Below are positions 37,001-46,138 of a stretch of 64,000 nucleotides of DNA, piece after piece. Below the pieces are notes generated by a model, which was not told where the DNA came from, searched no databases, and saw only the letters and a program-made list of their open reading frames with translations. Every line of letters starts with the position of its first letter. Positions within the stretch are counted from its first letter, which is position 1. Source of the DNA: CAYUVF01 sp964448045 (lineage in GTDB: Bacteria; Bacteroidota; Rhodothermia; Rhodothermales; Salinibacteraceae); contig CAYUVF010000007.1 of NCBI GenBank assembly GCA_964448045.1, positions 1 to 64,000 on the forward strand. The letters are read 5' to 3'. Both the position numbers and the translations under genes were made by a program.

Positions 37001-37235
37001 CACTGTCGTAGGCGAGCACGCCTCCCGGATTAGCCACGTAGATGACGCCCTGGCTATCCTGCGTGACGGACCAGTTTTGGCTCTGCAGGCGGCGCCCGTA
37101 GTCCTCGGGCGCGTACGTCTGGATCAGCGGATAGCCCAAGGGATCGGACGGCTGCGCGGCTGCGGGCGCGCTCCAACCAGCGGCTAATACCAGCAGCACT
37201 ACGAGGCTCACCCACTGGAGGGCCGATTTCATCAT
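34041..37235 (-). CDS. Two-component sensor histidine kinase with propeller and Y_Y_Y sensor domain
   Basis: A 1064-residue membrane sensor. A signal peptide (MMKSALQWVSLVVLLVLAAGW...) is followed by a large periplasmic region (30-740) of propeller repeats, e.g. NWSVTQDSQGVIYVAN and ISNDIKSLFLDRQGGLWMA, and a Y_Y_Y domain near its end (YTFEVQARNPGVWEG). One helix then crosses the membrane (AYLLYIILGAAALSGIVWW). Cytoplasmic parts are a coiled coil, a HisKA domain with His838 in VAAHDLKNPLFG, and an HATPase domain with Asn955 (NLVSNAVKYAP), DEGPGLS and SSGLGLYIVKQLV. No receiver or DNA-binding domain is attached, unlike hybrid systems. The start was placed at the signal peptide. Confidence 0.93.
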   Translation of the reverse strand: MMKSALQWVSLVVLLVLAAGWSAPAAAQPSDPLGYPLIQTYAPEDYGRRLQSQNWSVTQDSQGVIYVANPGGVLAYDSATWRLIPTDQQTLVRTVVTGPEGTVYAGAYGEIGALRPDSTGALQYESLLDALPSDQRSFGHTWSGVATSEGVYFQTRQHLFHWDGAAMQTWTASDSTAFRKIFAVRDTVYVDESGEGLRQLVDGTLTTLVPERELGSQQIYSVMPHAEGLLIGTDTDGLYRYAGGEVTRFGAQATAFLRQNEHYDGLALPNGTYALATLRGGVLIMDAQGQTRRVLNREIGLISNDIKSLFLDRQGGLWMACEAGIARAEVQAPVDLYDERAGLDGVGLVLQRHDGAMHVGTSAGIFRLARETAPDGTVRPVFEPVAQLRAQIFDMVSAGPSLLAATSKGVFTIRNGGATSIVSGRTAFALHASRRSDEMIYVGYIDGAGSLRREGGTWTADGELADFNDEVRFIAEEAGGALWLASAYGGLWRIDQPGDLSGNPRIAEMDSEDQTPRHTYRFARGPDGLHIITRQGLARPVVEETEQVTLAPDSTTLRAIPSDARIVDVQVAPDGEYWVFTDQGLIRVRAPGRDGAVEMPLAGVEDFSAFATRAEAGGTFWVTGEEGVLRHQPRAFEPPEVPVHTLIRKVSLIKADSVLFDGGASRAGRTPELAPSADAVRFAFAAPAFGNESANEYRFRLIQYNPEWSDWTTETKKDYTNLGPGHYTFEVQARNPGVWEGRTAQFTFVKLPPWYRTTWAYLLYIILGAAALSGIVWWRSAHLQARARRLEQLVDERTAEVQEQAEQLELYNRALQQSNRELNEALEEKSELLGVAAHDLKNPLFGIRGLAEVLLDDADLDESDHRKIKLIHESADETLTLINNLLDSAAASSGQVNLDLQPLDLCEVAQWVVRRFEPQAERKDQELSFSATEADCTVNADEEKLRESMSNLVSNAVKYAPLESTIEVEVRRVNGEVQFLVHDEGPGLSPQEQENLFAPFQRLSPEPTGGESSSGLGLYIVKQLVDLQDGRVAVESEKGEGSTFMFALPHAGHSHARAHNGQMD

Positions 37236-37495
37236 GTCCTGATCCCAACGAGCCCCGCCCGCCGAGCCGGATCCGGCGAGGGGACGTGCTGCGTGATACC
37301 TCACTCTTTCTTGCCTCCGCAACTGTGGGTCGGCGTGCGATTCTATTAAAAGTGTTGAATACATTCGGGACAAGGAGACCATGCGAATATCTGACAGATT
37401 TCTACAGCTGGGCCCCCGAAACCTCAACTCACGCTGCGGCTTGAATGTGTGTTGTACACGCAATGTTGAATTTTACAGGGCCGCTTCCCTGTTGT

Positions 37496-38038
37496 ATGGA
37501 CACACCTACTACGCTTGACGAGTCGAGTTCAGATCCGGGCGCTCCGGGTTCTCACCAGACGCTACACCCGTCGATCCGAACGATCTGGACGATCAAGCTG
37601 ATCGGCCTGTCGACGCTGCTCCTGGTGGTCGCCTTCTTCTACGATCTGACGCATTTCTTCAGTGGGACGGACGGCTGGTTGCCCACGGGCCTGGCCACCC
37701 TGGCGGTGCTGACCCTCGGCGGCCTCTACAGCATCTTCTGGCCGCGGCTGCGCTACCGCTACTGGGGCTTCGCCCTCCGTGCGGAAGAGCTCGCCCTGCG
37801 GCGCGGCGTGCTCAACCGGGTGCGCACGATCGTACCGCTGCGGCGCATCCAACATCTCGATGTGTCGCAGGACCTGCTGGAGCGCGAGTTTGGACTGGGC
37901 CGGCTGATCGTCCACACCGCCGGCTCGCGCAGCAGCGACGTCGTCATTCCCGGCCTCGAACTCGATGAAGCCGAGCGGATTCGCGACGAGGTCAAGCGCT
38001 ACATCCTCGAGGATCCGCTCATGGAAGATCCCGTGTGA
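37496..38038 (+). CDS. PH domain membrane protein (bPH2, YdbS-like)
   Basis: A 180-residue protein with two membrane helices (about 40-58 and 65-85) and one bacterial PH-like domain (about 95-170: FALRAEELALRRGVLNRVRTIVPLRRIQHLDVSQ). This is the YdbS family, which occurs paired with a larger YdbT-type protein. Function is unclear; in Bacillus a YdbST pair has been tied to bacteriocin resistance. A short perfect hairpin (ACAGGG / CCCTGT, 37475-37492) ends 3 nt before the ATG. The stop overlaps the next gene's start (TGATG). Confidence 0.87.
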   Translation: MDTPTTLDESSSDPGAPGSHQTLHPSIRTIWTIKLIGLSTLLLVVAFFYDLTHFFSGTDGWLPTGLATLAVLTLGGLYSIFWPRLRYRYWGFALRAEELALRRGVLNRVRTIVPLRRIQHLDVSQDLLEREFGLGRLIVHTAGSRSSDVVIPGLELDEAERIRDEVKRYILEDPLMEDPV

Positions 38039-39738
38039 TGGCTGATTCAACCGCCCATTCTTCCCCCGAGGCGCCCTCCTCCGAGGCGCCGCACCGCACG
38101 CTCAACGCCGTGCAGGAAGCCAAACGCCTGCACCCGATGACGCTGCTGCAACGGCTGCTGGTTAGTCTGCCCGCGTTGGCGTTCCTGCTCTACCCGGCGC
38201 TGTCCAATCCCAATTCGGAAGCCTGGTTCTCCATCTTTATCGGGCTCGTGTACGGCTTCATTGCGCTGCCGGCGATCGTGCTACAGTACATGCGCTTCAG
38301 CTATCGCATCACGCCGCGCGAAATCGTCATCCAGAGCGGCGTGCTCAACCGCAAGAACCGGAGCATCCCACTGGAGCGGGTGCAAAACATCCAGATCGAG
38401 CAGGGCCTGCTACCGCGCCTGCTGGGTACCGCCAAGGTCAAAGTGGAAACGGCGGGCAGCTCCTCCACCGAGGGCGTGCTCGAATACGTGAGCCTCGGCG
38501 AGGCGCACACCATCCGCCAGGCCGTGCGCACCTTCAAGCGCCAACAGGCCGATGCGAGCGCCAGCACAGCACCGGACGCCAACGTGGATGCCGGTGCCGA
38601 GACCGCCCCCACCTCATCGCATACCGACGCCCCAGACGATGACCCCGCGCCGACCGAGCCCGGCGACCAGATCTTTGCCATGCCCCTCGGGCGGGTATTG
38701 CTCTCGGGCGCCTTTCGCTTCTCGCTGCTTTACATCGCGCTCATCTTCTCCGGCCTCCAATTCATTCCGGCCGACGACCTTATCCTGTGGCTGCAACTCT
38801 CGCAGGGCGACCTCGAAGGCCTCTATGCCGTGGCCGCCGCCTCCCCGTGGCTCACGGGCCTGCTCACGGTCGTCGTCGCAGGCCTGCTCTCGTGGTTCAC
38901 CGGCATCCTCATCAACCTGAACAAGTACTACGGCTTCCGCCTCTGGCTCGATGGCGACAAGCTCCGCCTGCGCCGCGGCCTACTCACCCTCGCCGAAGGC
39001 ACCATTCCGCTCCAGAAAGTGCAAACGCTCATCCTGCGCACCAACCCGGCCATGCGCCAGTTCGGATGGTATGCCCTCGAAGTGCAAACGGTGGGGCTCG
39101 ACGTGGAGGAGCAGGGCCACCGTGTCGTGATCCCGTTCGCGCAAAAGGATCAGATCTTGGAACTGGCGCAGCACATTCGCTCGTTCGAGTTGCCGGAGTC
39201 GTTCGAATCGGTGTCCCGGCTCACCATTCGGCGCTCCTTTGTGCGCTACAACCTGGCGCTCGTCGGGGCGACGGGCCTGCTCAGCTACCTAATCGACTGG
39301 CTGGATACCGGCTGGCTCGCATGGACGGATGCCGGATGGCTGCTCGCCCTCGCACCCCTGCTGCTGGGCCTCGCCATCCTCCAGTACATAAACCACGGCT
39401 ATGCCATCCGCGACGACGGATTTTTCGTCCGCCGCGGTGTCTTCCGGCATTACATCTGGGTAATTCCCATCGAGAAGTACCATGTCTTCTACACGACCGC
39501 CTCCCCGTTCCAGCGGCGCCTCGGCCTCAAATCGCTGTTCGTAGACACCGCCGGCGCGGCTACCTTCGCCTATCCCGAAGTCGTCGATGTCCGGGCCGCA
39601 TCGGCCGATCGCGGCCTCGATGAATTGGTCGACCAGTTCCGCACGCTTTACGACCAGCGCTTGCAACGCGCCGCCGACGCGCCGACGTCCCTGCGCGACC
39701 GGCTCTCCATCCCTGAAGAGGAGCTGCGCAAACTGTAA
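38038..39738 (+). CDS. PH domain membrane protein with repeated bPH2 domains (YdbT-like)
   Basis: A 566-residue protein with three bPH2 modules separated by paired membrane helices. The modules open with ITPREIVIQSGVLNRKNRSIPLERVQ, FRLWLDGDKLRLRRGLLTLAEG and YAIRDDGFFVRRGVFRHYIWVIPI, each followed by the typical Q/K-x-Q strand. A disordered Ala/Thr/Asp-rich insert (about 170-220) lies between the first and second modules. It is co-translated with the YdbS-like gene by a one-base overlap. malQ follows 48 bp downstream on the same strand, so the pair may be co-transcribed with glucan genes, perhaps only by proximity. Confidence 0.88.
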   Translation: MADSTAHSSPEAPSSEAPHRTLNAVQEAKRLHPMTLLQRLLVSLPALAFLLYPALSNPNSEAWFSIFIGLVYGFIALPAIVLQYMRFSYRITPREIVIQSGVLNRKNRSIPLERVQNIQIEQGLLPRLLGTAKVKVETAGSSSTEGVLEYVSLGEAHTIRQAVRTFKRQQADASASTAPDANVDAGAETAPTSSHTDAPDDDPAPTEPGDQIFAMPLGRVLLSGAFRFSLLYIALIFSGLQFIPADDLILWLQLSQGDLEGLYAVAAASPWLTGLLTVVVAGLLSWFTGILINLNKYYGFRLWLDGDKLRLRRGLLTLAEGTIPLQKVQTLILRTNPAMRQFGWYALEVQTVGLDVEEQGHRVVIPFAQKDQILELAQHIRSFELPESFESVSRLTIRRSFVRYNLALVGATGLLSYLIDWLDTGWLAWTDAGWLLALAPLLLGLAILQYINHGYAIRDDGFFVRRGVFRHYIWVIPIEKYHVFYTTASPFQRRLGLKSLFVDTAGAATFAYPEVVDVRAASADRGLDELVDQFRTLYDQRLQRAADAPTSLRDRLSIPEEELRKL

Positions 39739-39786
39739 GTTCTACCCCGTGCTCCGCTCGTTTTTCTCCACGAATGCTACGCTCCT

Positions 39787-41313
39787 GTGTCTTCCCGATC
39801 CAATGGCGTTCTCTTGCACATCACGTCCCTCCCGAGCCCGTACGGCATCGGCGACATAGGCCCCGCGGCCTACCGCTTCGCTGATTTTCTGGCCCGCACC
39901 CATCAGCAGATCTGGCAGGTGCTGCCGATCGGGCCGGTGGGCTACGGCGCCTCGCCCTACTCCAGCCCATCGACGTTTGCGGGCAACCCGCTGCTCATCA
40001 GTCCCGATCGTCTGCTGGATGCCGACCTGCTCACGGAGGAGGACCTGGCCGACCGGCCCGAGCTGCCCACCGGCCACGTCGATTACGAGCGCGCCATCCC
40101 GCTGAAGACGACGCTCCTGAACCGAGTCTTCGACCGCTTCGAGCGCGAGGCCGATCCCGGGCTGCTGAACGACTTCGAGGTCTACTGCGCCGAAGAGGCC
40201 GACTGGCTCTCCGAGTATGCGCTCTACATGGCCCTGAAGGATGCGCACGACGGCAACGCCTGGACGACCTGGCCGGAACCGTTCCGCCTGCGCGATCCCG
40301 AGGCGCTTCGGGAGGCGCGCACAACCCACGAGCGAACCATCCGCAAACACCAGTTCTGGCAGTTCCTCTTTGAGCGCCAGTGGACCGCCCTCCGCGACTA
40401 CTGCCATGAGCGTTCGATTAAGCTCTTTGGTGACATCCCGATTTACGTCGCCGAGGACAGCGCCGACGTGTGGGCCCACCAGGACTTGTTTTACCTCGAC
40501 GAGCAGGGCCATCCCACCGTCGTCGCCGGCGTCCCCCCCGATTTCTTCGCCGAAGAGGGCCAGCGCTGGGGCAATCCGCTCTACCGCTGGGACGCGATGC
40601 AGGCGAACAACTTCCGCTGGTGGACGCGGCGCATCGGGCGGCTCTTCGACCTCGTCGACATTGTGCGGATCGACCATTTCCGCGGCTTTTCGGCCTACTG
40701 GGAGATTCCCGCCGAGGAGGACACGGCCATCCACGGCCAGTGGGTTCAGGCGCCCGGCGAGGCGCTCTTCGAGACGGTGCAGGAGCGCTTTGGCGACGTG
40801 CCCATCGTTGCCGAAGACCTCGGCATCATCACCTCCGATGTCGTCGAACTGCGCCAGCAATTCGGCTTCCCCGGCATGGCCGTGCTCCACTTTGCGTTCT
40901 ACGACGACCCCCACTCGGAGTACCTGCCGCACAACTATGACCGCAACGTGGTCGCCTACACCGGTACCCACGACAACAACACCACGATTGGCTGGTGGAC
41001 GAACGGCGAAATAGACGACGCGGCCAAATCTTTCGCCCGCACCTACCTCAACCTCGATCCGGACGACGAGGTGGAGACGCTGCCCTGGACCTGCATCCGC
41101 GCCCTGATGAAATCGGTGGCGGAGCGAGTAATCATCCCACTGCAGGACATCCTCGAACTCGGCCCCGAGGCGCGAATGAACCTGCCCGGCGAAGGGGGCG
41201 ACAACTGGCAGTGGCGCTTCACCGAAGACCAGCTGACCGACGCCCTCGCCGACCGGCTGCAGACGCTCACGCACACCTACGGCCGCGCTCCTGAGTCCGT
41301 CTACGACACGTAA
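39787..41313 (+). CDS. malQ: 4-alpha-glucanotransferase (amylomaltase, GH77)
   Basis: A 508-residue disproportionating enzyme that transfers maltosyl or longer alpha-1,4-glucan units. GVLLHITSLPSPYGIGDIG and WQVLPIGPVGYGASPYSSPS are GH77 signatures. The catalytic nucleophile is Asp296 (VRIDHFRGF), the acid/base Glu343 (IVAEDLG), and YTGTHDNNTTIGWW carries the third Asp. Length is normal for bacterial MalQ without the N-terminal extension. The start is GTG. It is followed by treZ after 49 bp and likely supplies or recycles linear glucans for TreY and GlgE products. Confidence 0.96.
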   Translation: MSSRSNGVLLHITSLPSPYGIGDIGPAAYRFADFLARTHQQIWQVLPIGPVGYGASPYSSPSTFAGNPLLISPDRLLDADLLTEEDLADRPELPTGHVDYERAIPLKTTLLNRVFDRFEREADPGLLNDFEVYCAEEADWLSEYALYMALKDAHDGNAWTTWPEPFRLRDPEALREARTTHERTIRKHQFWQFLFERQWTALRDYCHERSIKLFGDIPIYVAEDSADVWAHQDLFYLDEQGHPTVVAGVPPDFFAEEGQRWGNPLYRWDAMQANNFRWWTRRIGRLFDLVDIVRIDHFRGFSAYWEIPAEEDTAIHGQWVQAPGEALFETVQERFGDVPIVAEDLGIITSDVVELRQQFGFPGMAVLHFAFYDDPHSEYLPHNYDRNVVAYTGTHDNNTTIGWWTNGEIDDAAKSFARTYLNLDPDDEVETLPWTCIRALMKSVAERVIIPLQDILELGPEARMNLPGEGGDNWQWRFTEDQLTDALADRLQTLTHTYGRAPESVYDT

Positions 41314-41362
41314 CCCTTAGTCGGATCGGCCTCCCCGTTCTTCCCCCACGCCTCGTTCTCCC

Positions 41363-43138
41363 ATGCCTTTTCCTCATCGCCCGCTCGGCGCCCTTCCCCA
41401 CGATGACGGAGTCCAGTTTCGCGTTTGGGCTCCCACGGCCAATTCGCTCGACCTCATGCTGGATGAGGCGGATGCGCCGCTGCCGCTTACGGCGGATGCG
41501 CACGGCTATTTCGAGCGGTTCGTCGAGGGCGTTGCGCCCGGCACACACTACCAGTACCGGCTCGATGGCGATGGCCCATTCCCCGATCCGGCCTCACGCT
41601 TCCAACCCGAAGGCGTGCACGGCCCGTCTATGGTCGTCGACCCCGCGGCGTACGTGTGGTCGGATGACGACTGGGCCGGGCGGGACCGGGGCGATTTAGT
41701 CATCTACGAACTGCATGTGGGCACGTTCACCGAGGCGGGCACCTTCGCCGGCGTGCGAGAGAAGCTGCGCTACTTGAAGGATCTCGGTGTGACGGCCATC
41801 GAGCTGATGCCTGTCGCCGACTTTCCCGGCGATCGCAACTGGGGCTATGATCCTGCCGCCCTCTACGCGCCCTCCCGCGCCTACGGCACGCCCGATGCCC
41901 TCCGCGCCCTCGTCGATGCGGCACATCAAGAAGAGCTCGCCGTCCTTCTTGATGTCATCTACAACCACCTCGGCCCCGATGGTGCGTATCTGGCGTCCTT
42001 CGCGCCCATGTTTACCGACAAGCACGATACCCCCTGGGGCCAGGCTATGAACCTCGACGACGCCCATAGCAAGGGCGTCCGCCACCTCTTCATCGACAAT
42101 GCCATCCACTGGCTGCGCGAGTACCACATCGACGGCCTTCGCCTCGACGCCACGCACGCACTCAAGGACGAAAGCGACCCCCATTTCCTTGCCGAGCTGA
42201 ACGACCGCATCCGCGCCGAGGTCGACGGTCCGCGCCGCCATCTCATCGCCGAGGATCCGCGCAATATCAACACGCTGCTGATGTCGCGCGAGGACGGCGG
42301 ATTCGGACTTGACGGCATCTGGACGGATGATTTTCATCACCAGGTCCGCCACCTTACCGCCGGGGACGACGAGGGTTACTTCAGCAGCTACACCGACCAC
42401 ACCGCCGAGGAGCTCGCCATCACTGTGCGCGACGGCTGGTACTACCGCGGCCAGGTCTTCCCGTCCCGAGGCGAACCCTGGGGAACCGACCCGTCCGGCA
42501 TCGACCTCGACCAGTGCGTCATCTGCATCCAGAACCACGACCAGGTGGGCAACCGGCCCACCGGCGCGCGCCTGCACGGCGAGATCCCCCTGCCGGCTTA
42601 CCGCGCAGCCTCGGCGCTGCTGCTGTTTGCCCCGGAAACGCCGCTGCTGTTCATGGGCCAGGAATGGGCCGCGACGACGCCATTTCTTTTCTTCACCGAC
42701 CATAACGAAGAACTGGGCGAACTCGTCCGCGAAGGGCGGCGCGAGGAGTTTGCCGATTTCTCCGGCTTCGACGGCACCGTTCCCGATCCGCAGGATCCGG
42801 CGACGTTCGAGCGCAGCCAACTCAACTGGGACGAACCAGATCGGGGTCGCCACGCTCGCACGCGGGCGCTCTATCGCGACTGGCTGGATCTTCGCGCTGA
42901 TCTCGACGACTCCGTCGAAACCGAAGCCCATGGCGACTTCGGGCTAATCGTCCGGCGCGGCCGCCACGTCCTGCTCGTCGCTCTTGCCGACGACACCCCA
43001 CTCCCGCGCCCGTCCGGCACGGAACTCCTCACCCACACCGAGCACCCCAAATACACCGACGACAGCCTCGCTCCCGTCATCGATGTGGACACCGTACACT
43101 TCCCCCGCGCCGGCGCTGCCGTGATGGTCGAGGGATGA
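41363..43138 (+). CDS. treZ: Malto-oligosyltrehalose trehalohydrolase
   Basis: A 591-residue GH13 enzyme that releases trehalose from the malto-oligosyltrehalose made by TreY. The N-terminal carbohydrate-binding module (1-100: GVQFRVWAPTANSLDLML) is followed by the barrel: VIYELHVGTFTEAGTF, nucleophile Asp262 (GLRLDATHAL), acid/base Glu297 (HLIAEDPRN), IWTDDFHHQVRHLTAG (a TreZ marker) and IQNHDQVGNRP. Branching enzyme lacks the DDFHHQ feature. Its partner treY is 3.5 kb downstream on the same strand. It converges on the amylase lipoprotein gene with one base between stops. Confidence 0.95.
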   Translation: MPFPHRPLGALPHDDGVQFRVWAPTANSLDLMLDEADAPLPLTADAHGYFERFVEGVAPGTHYQYRLDGDGPFPDPASRFQPEGVHGPSMVVDPAAYVWSDDDWAGRDRGDLVIYELHVGTFTEAGTFAGVREKLRYLKDLGVTAIELMPVADFPGDRNWGYDPAALYAPSRAYGTPDALRALVDAAHQEELAVLLDVIYNHLGPDGAYLASFAPMFTDKHDTPWGQAMNLDDAHSKGVRHLFIDNAIHWLREYHIDGLRLDATHALKDESDPHFLAELNDRIRAEVDGPRRHLIAEDPRNINTLLMSREDGGFGLDGIWTDDFHHQVRHLTAGDDEGYFSSYTDHTAEELAITVRDGWYYRGQVFPSRGEPWGTDPSGIDLDQCVICIQNHDQVGNRPTGARLHGEIPLPAYRAASALLLFAPETPLLFMGQEWAATTPFLFFTDHNEELGELVREGRREEFADFSGFDGTVPDPQDPATFERSQLNWDEPDRGRHARTRALYRDWLDLRADLDDSVETEAHGDFGLIVRRGRHVLLVALADDTPLPRPSGTELLTHTEHPKYTDDSLAPVIDVDTVHFPRAGAAVMVEG

Positions 43139-43139
43139 G

Positions 43140-45008
43140 TTATTCCCGGCGCAGCACCAATCCCGAGTAATCCGGCAGTTCGAGCACCAGCGCCGTGCCA
43201 TCCTGCTGGACCCGAATGCCTTCATCGGTCGTCGCCAGTGCCACCTGATACGTACCCTGAAGCTGATCGCTCAGGGGGATGCGGACGCTGTGCGCTTCGT
43301 CGGAGCGGTTGAGCACGACGACGAACGCGGCGTCCTGATGCGTCCGGCTGTAGGCGAACAGGGTGCGCTCGTTGTCGGTGTGGATGACCTGGAAATCGCC
43401 CCGGCGCAGCGCCACATGCTCTCGCCGTAGCTGGATGGCGGACTGGTAGAAGTCGAACAGGTCGCGGTCGAACGCCACCGCATCGGCGGGGCGCGACTGG
43501 CCGAGCGGGTGGTCGTCCTCCACCGCGTAATCCTTGCTCGGCCAGAGCATCGGCTTTCGGTCGTCGGGGTCGTCGGCGCCCCAGAGCCCGGCCTCGGTGC
43601 CGTAGTAGACCATCGGGGCGCCGACGTACGTCATCTGGAAGAGGGTGACCAGCCGCTGGATCTGCCGCTCGGACGCGTTCGGTTTGCGCACCGCGTATCC
43701 GGGCGTGCCGCGCGGCGAGGCGTCTCGGTCGTAGCCCACCTGCTCCGTCCGCACATCATCCGGGTTGCGATTGACGATCATCGACGCGATGCGCGGCGTG
43801 TCGTGCGAGTCGATCAGGTTCTGCATCGCGTAGCGCATCGGCGCGGCGTAGCTGACGCGGCGGTTGCGGAGCATCTGCCCGAAGGCGCCCGGCGTGATGC
43901 CGCCATCGACGAGAAACGCTTTCGCCGGATACGCAAACCCCCAGTAGTTCATCGTCGCAGAGAAACCGGCCGCGCCGATGAAATAGGACGCGTTCTGCCA
44001 GATCTCCGACACGGTGTACGCCTGCGGGTTGATGTCGCGGACGAGCGCGTTCCACTCCGTCCAGAAGCCGATGGGCACCTCCTCGGTGACATCGAGCCGC
44101 CATCCGTCGACGCCGTCGGACGGGTCGCCGTCCTGGTTCGGGTCCATCCACTTGCGCGTGGCGTCGAAAACGTACTGCTTCACGGCCGGATGCAGGTTGG
44201 TGCCGTCGGCGTTGTTGGCAAACTCGGGCAACGAGGCCACGCCCCACCAGCCCTGATAGTCGAACTCGTTCGTGTCTTGCGTCGCGGGGTCGTCGAACGA
44301 CCGAACCACGTACCAGTCGGCGGTGGCGGACTCCTGCTGGTTTTCGACGAGGTCGCGGAAGGCGAAGAAGTCGCGCCCAGTGTGGTTGAAAACGCCATCG
44401 ATGACGATGCGGATGTCGCGCGCGTGGGCGGCGTCGACCAGCGCGAAGAAGAGCGAATCGGCGGCGGTGGTGCGCCAAGTCGTGGGATCGTCGGGGGTTT
44501 CCTGATCCATCCGCGCGAAATCGCCGGCGGGGTCGGGACCGAAGTACGGATCGATGTGGTGGAAGGAATTGCCGTCGTATTTGTGCATCGACCGCGCCCA
44601 GAAGACCGGGTTGAAGTAGATCGCATTGATGCCGAGCGAATCGAGGTACGGCAGCGCGTCCATCACGCCCTGCAGGTCGCCGCCGTAGCGCCGGTCGAAA
44701 ACGCTGTCGTAGAAGCCGCCCATCGGCTGCGCCCAATCGGCCTGCTCGTACCAGTCGCCCGTCCAGGGGCTGACCTCCCAATCCTCGGGCACATCGCCGA
44801 GGGGCCGCTCCAGCGAGGCGCGCGTCGGATCATTCGACGGATCCCCGTTACGGAAGCGCTCCGGAAAAATCTGGTAGAAGACGGCATCTTGTGCCCACGC
44901 CGGGACGGAATCGGGAGCAGATGCCGTTTCGGAAGCGGGCAGAGGGCCGCATCCCGCCAGCGTAAACGTCAGCATCAAAAGAGCAGCGGAGCAAAACGAA
45001 CGAAGCAT
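43140..45008 (-). CDS. Exported alpha-amylase family lipoprotein (GH13)
   Basis: A 622-residue enzyme. The chosen start gives a lipoprotein signal (MLRSFCSAALLMLTFTLAGC, lipobox Cys20), so it is probably anchored in the envelope; an upstream in-frame Met would bury this signal. The catalytic barrel contains AVFYQIFPERFRNGDP, GINAIYFNPVF, the nucleophile in GWRLDVTEEVP, the acid/base in YTVSEIWQNA, and the LIDSHDTPRIASM third Asp. A small beta domain ends the protein. It resembles neopullulanase/cyclomaltodextrinase-type enzymes that cut imported or extracellular glucans. It would feed maltodextrins to the intracellular cluster. Confidence 0.92.
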   Translation of the reverse strand: MLRSFCSAALLMLTFTLAGCGPLPASETASAPDSVPAWAQDAVFYQIFPERFRNGDPSNDPTRASLERPLGDVPEDWEVSPWTGDWYEQADWAQPMGGFYDSVFDRRYGGDLQGVMDALPYLDSLGINAIYFNPVFWARSMHKYDGNSFHHIDPYFGPDPAGDFARMDQETPDDPTTWRTTAADSLFFALVDAAHARDIRIVIDGVFNHTGRDFFAFRDLVENQQESATADWYVVRSFDDPATQDTNEFDYQGWWGVASLPEFANNADGTNLHPAVKQYVFDATRKWMDPNQDGDPSDGVDGWRLDVTEEVPIGFWTEWNALVRDINPQAYTVSEIWQNASYFIGAAGFSATMNYWGFAYPAKAFLVDGGITPGAFGQMLRNRRVSYAAPMRYAMQNLIDSHDTPRIASMIVNRNPDDVRTEQVGYDRDASPRGTPGYAVRKPNASERQIQRLVTLFQMTYVGAPMVYYGTEAGLWGADDPDDRKPMLWPSKDYAVEDDHPLGQSRPADAVAFDRDLFDFYQSAIQLRREHVALRRGDFQVIHTDNERTLFAYSRTHQDAAFVVVLNRSDEAHSVRIPLSDQLQGTYQVALATTDEGIRVQQDGTALVLELPDYSGLVLRRE

Positions 45009-45205
45009 AAAGCGCACGCGGCAAGCAGGAACAGGACGACGGATGACTGCAAAATGGGCGCTACGGCCTGCAATGGCAACTGCGGCGCCCCATGAAATCG
45101 ATGGGGATTGAGCGGCGTCATCGCACTGCAGACGCGCATCTGGCGCGAGAATTGTTGAGGTAGGAGACAGACCGCCGGCCTTTTTCACTTCCGCCCGCCT
45201 TTGCG

Positions 45206-46108
45206 ATGGAGATCGAAATCACCACCCCGCTTGAGCTGTCCGATGAGGAATCGGCACTGATCGACATGCACAGCTTCATTAACGTCATGAACGTGCTCAG
45301 CACGGAGCTGCTGATTTTGGGCAGCATGCTCGGCAGCATCGATGCGCTGGAGGCCAGCCGCGACCGGGTGTGGGCGCTGCTGCTGGCCTTCTCGGTGACG
45401 GAGAATGCGGCTCACATTGCCACTACAGTGGACGAGCATGAAGCCTTCATCCGCGCCGATATCGAGGCTGCGCTGGACGCCCATCCCCGGATGCGCACCC
45501 ATCCGAATGTGGCCGAGTCGCTCGCCAACATCGACTCCGTCTTCGAAACGCTGCATCAGCGATCCGATGAGTTGCTGGACCGGCTCGGGAGCCCGGAACA
45601 GTGGGAGCCGATTGAGGTCGAGTCGGTCACCTCCAACCTGAAGGCGTTTTTCGACGCGGTCGCCCAGAACAGCAAGGGCAAGTACCACATCGTCTACGAC
45701 GTTACGCAGGCCGGCGATGACGCATACGCGGTACGCTTCGACATCGACGCGGCCACGCAATCCACAATCACGATGCCGCCCGTCTTTCAGGATGTCCTCC
45801 GCGACCTGGCCGCCAACGCCCGCAAATACACCGATCCCGGCGGCATGATCGAAATCGGCATCCACGAGAGCGACGAGACCCTCCGCTTTGCCGTCCGCGA
45901 TACGGGTCGTGGCATCCCGGCCGATGAAATCGAATCGGTTATCGGATTCGGGGAACGCGCGAGTAATGTGCACGACAAGCGCACGAAAGGAGGCGGCTTC
46001 GGACTCACGAAGGCGTATCAGGTGACCAAAGAGTTCGGTGGGCGAATGTGGATCGCCTCCGAAGAGGGCGAGGGCACGACGATTCGCATCGTTATTCCCC
46101 GTCCGTAG
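45206..46108 (+). CDS. Soluble histidine kinase-like ATPase without sensor domain
   Basis: A 300-residue cytosolic protein. An N-terminal helical part with His22 in IDMHSFINVMNVL resembles a HisKA phosphoacceptor. The C-terminal HATPase domain has the N box (DLAANARKYTD), VRDTGRGIP (G1) and KGGGFGLTKAYQV (G2), then FGGRMWIASEEGEGTTIRI. There is no membrane segment or sensor domain, and no response regulator nearby. It sits between the amylase lipoprotein and treY, inside the glucan cluster, so it might control those genes; this is inferred only from position. Confidence 0.85.
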   Translation: MEIEITTPLELSDEESALIDMHSFINVMNVLSTELLILGSMLGSIDALEASRDRVWALLLAFSVTENAAHIATTVDEHEAFIRADIEAALDAHPRMRTHPNVAESLANIDSVFETLHQRSDELLDRLGSPEQWEPIEVESVTSNLKAFFDAVAQNSKGKYHIVYDVTQAGDDAYAVRFDIDAATQSTITMPPVFQDVLRDLAANARKYTDPGGMIEIGIHESDETLRFAVRDTGRGIPADEIESVIGFGERASNVHDKRTKGGGFGLTKAYQVTKEFGGRMWIASEEGEGTTIRIVIPRP

Positions 46109-46138
46109 CCAGCCGCCAAACGGGATGGCAACAGACCG

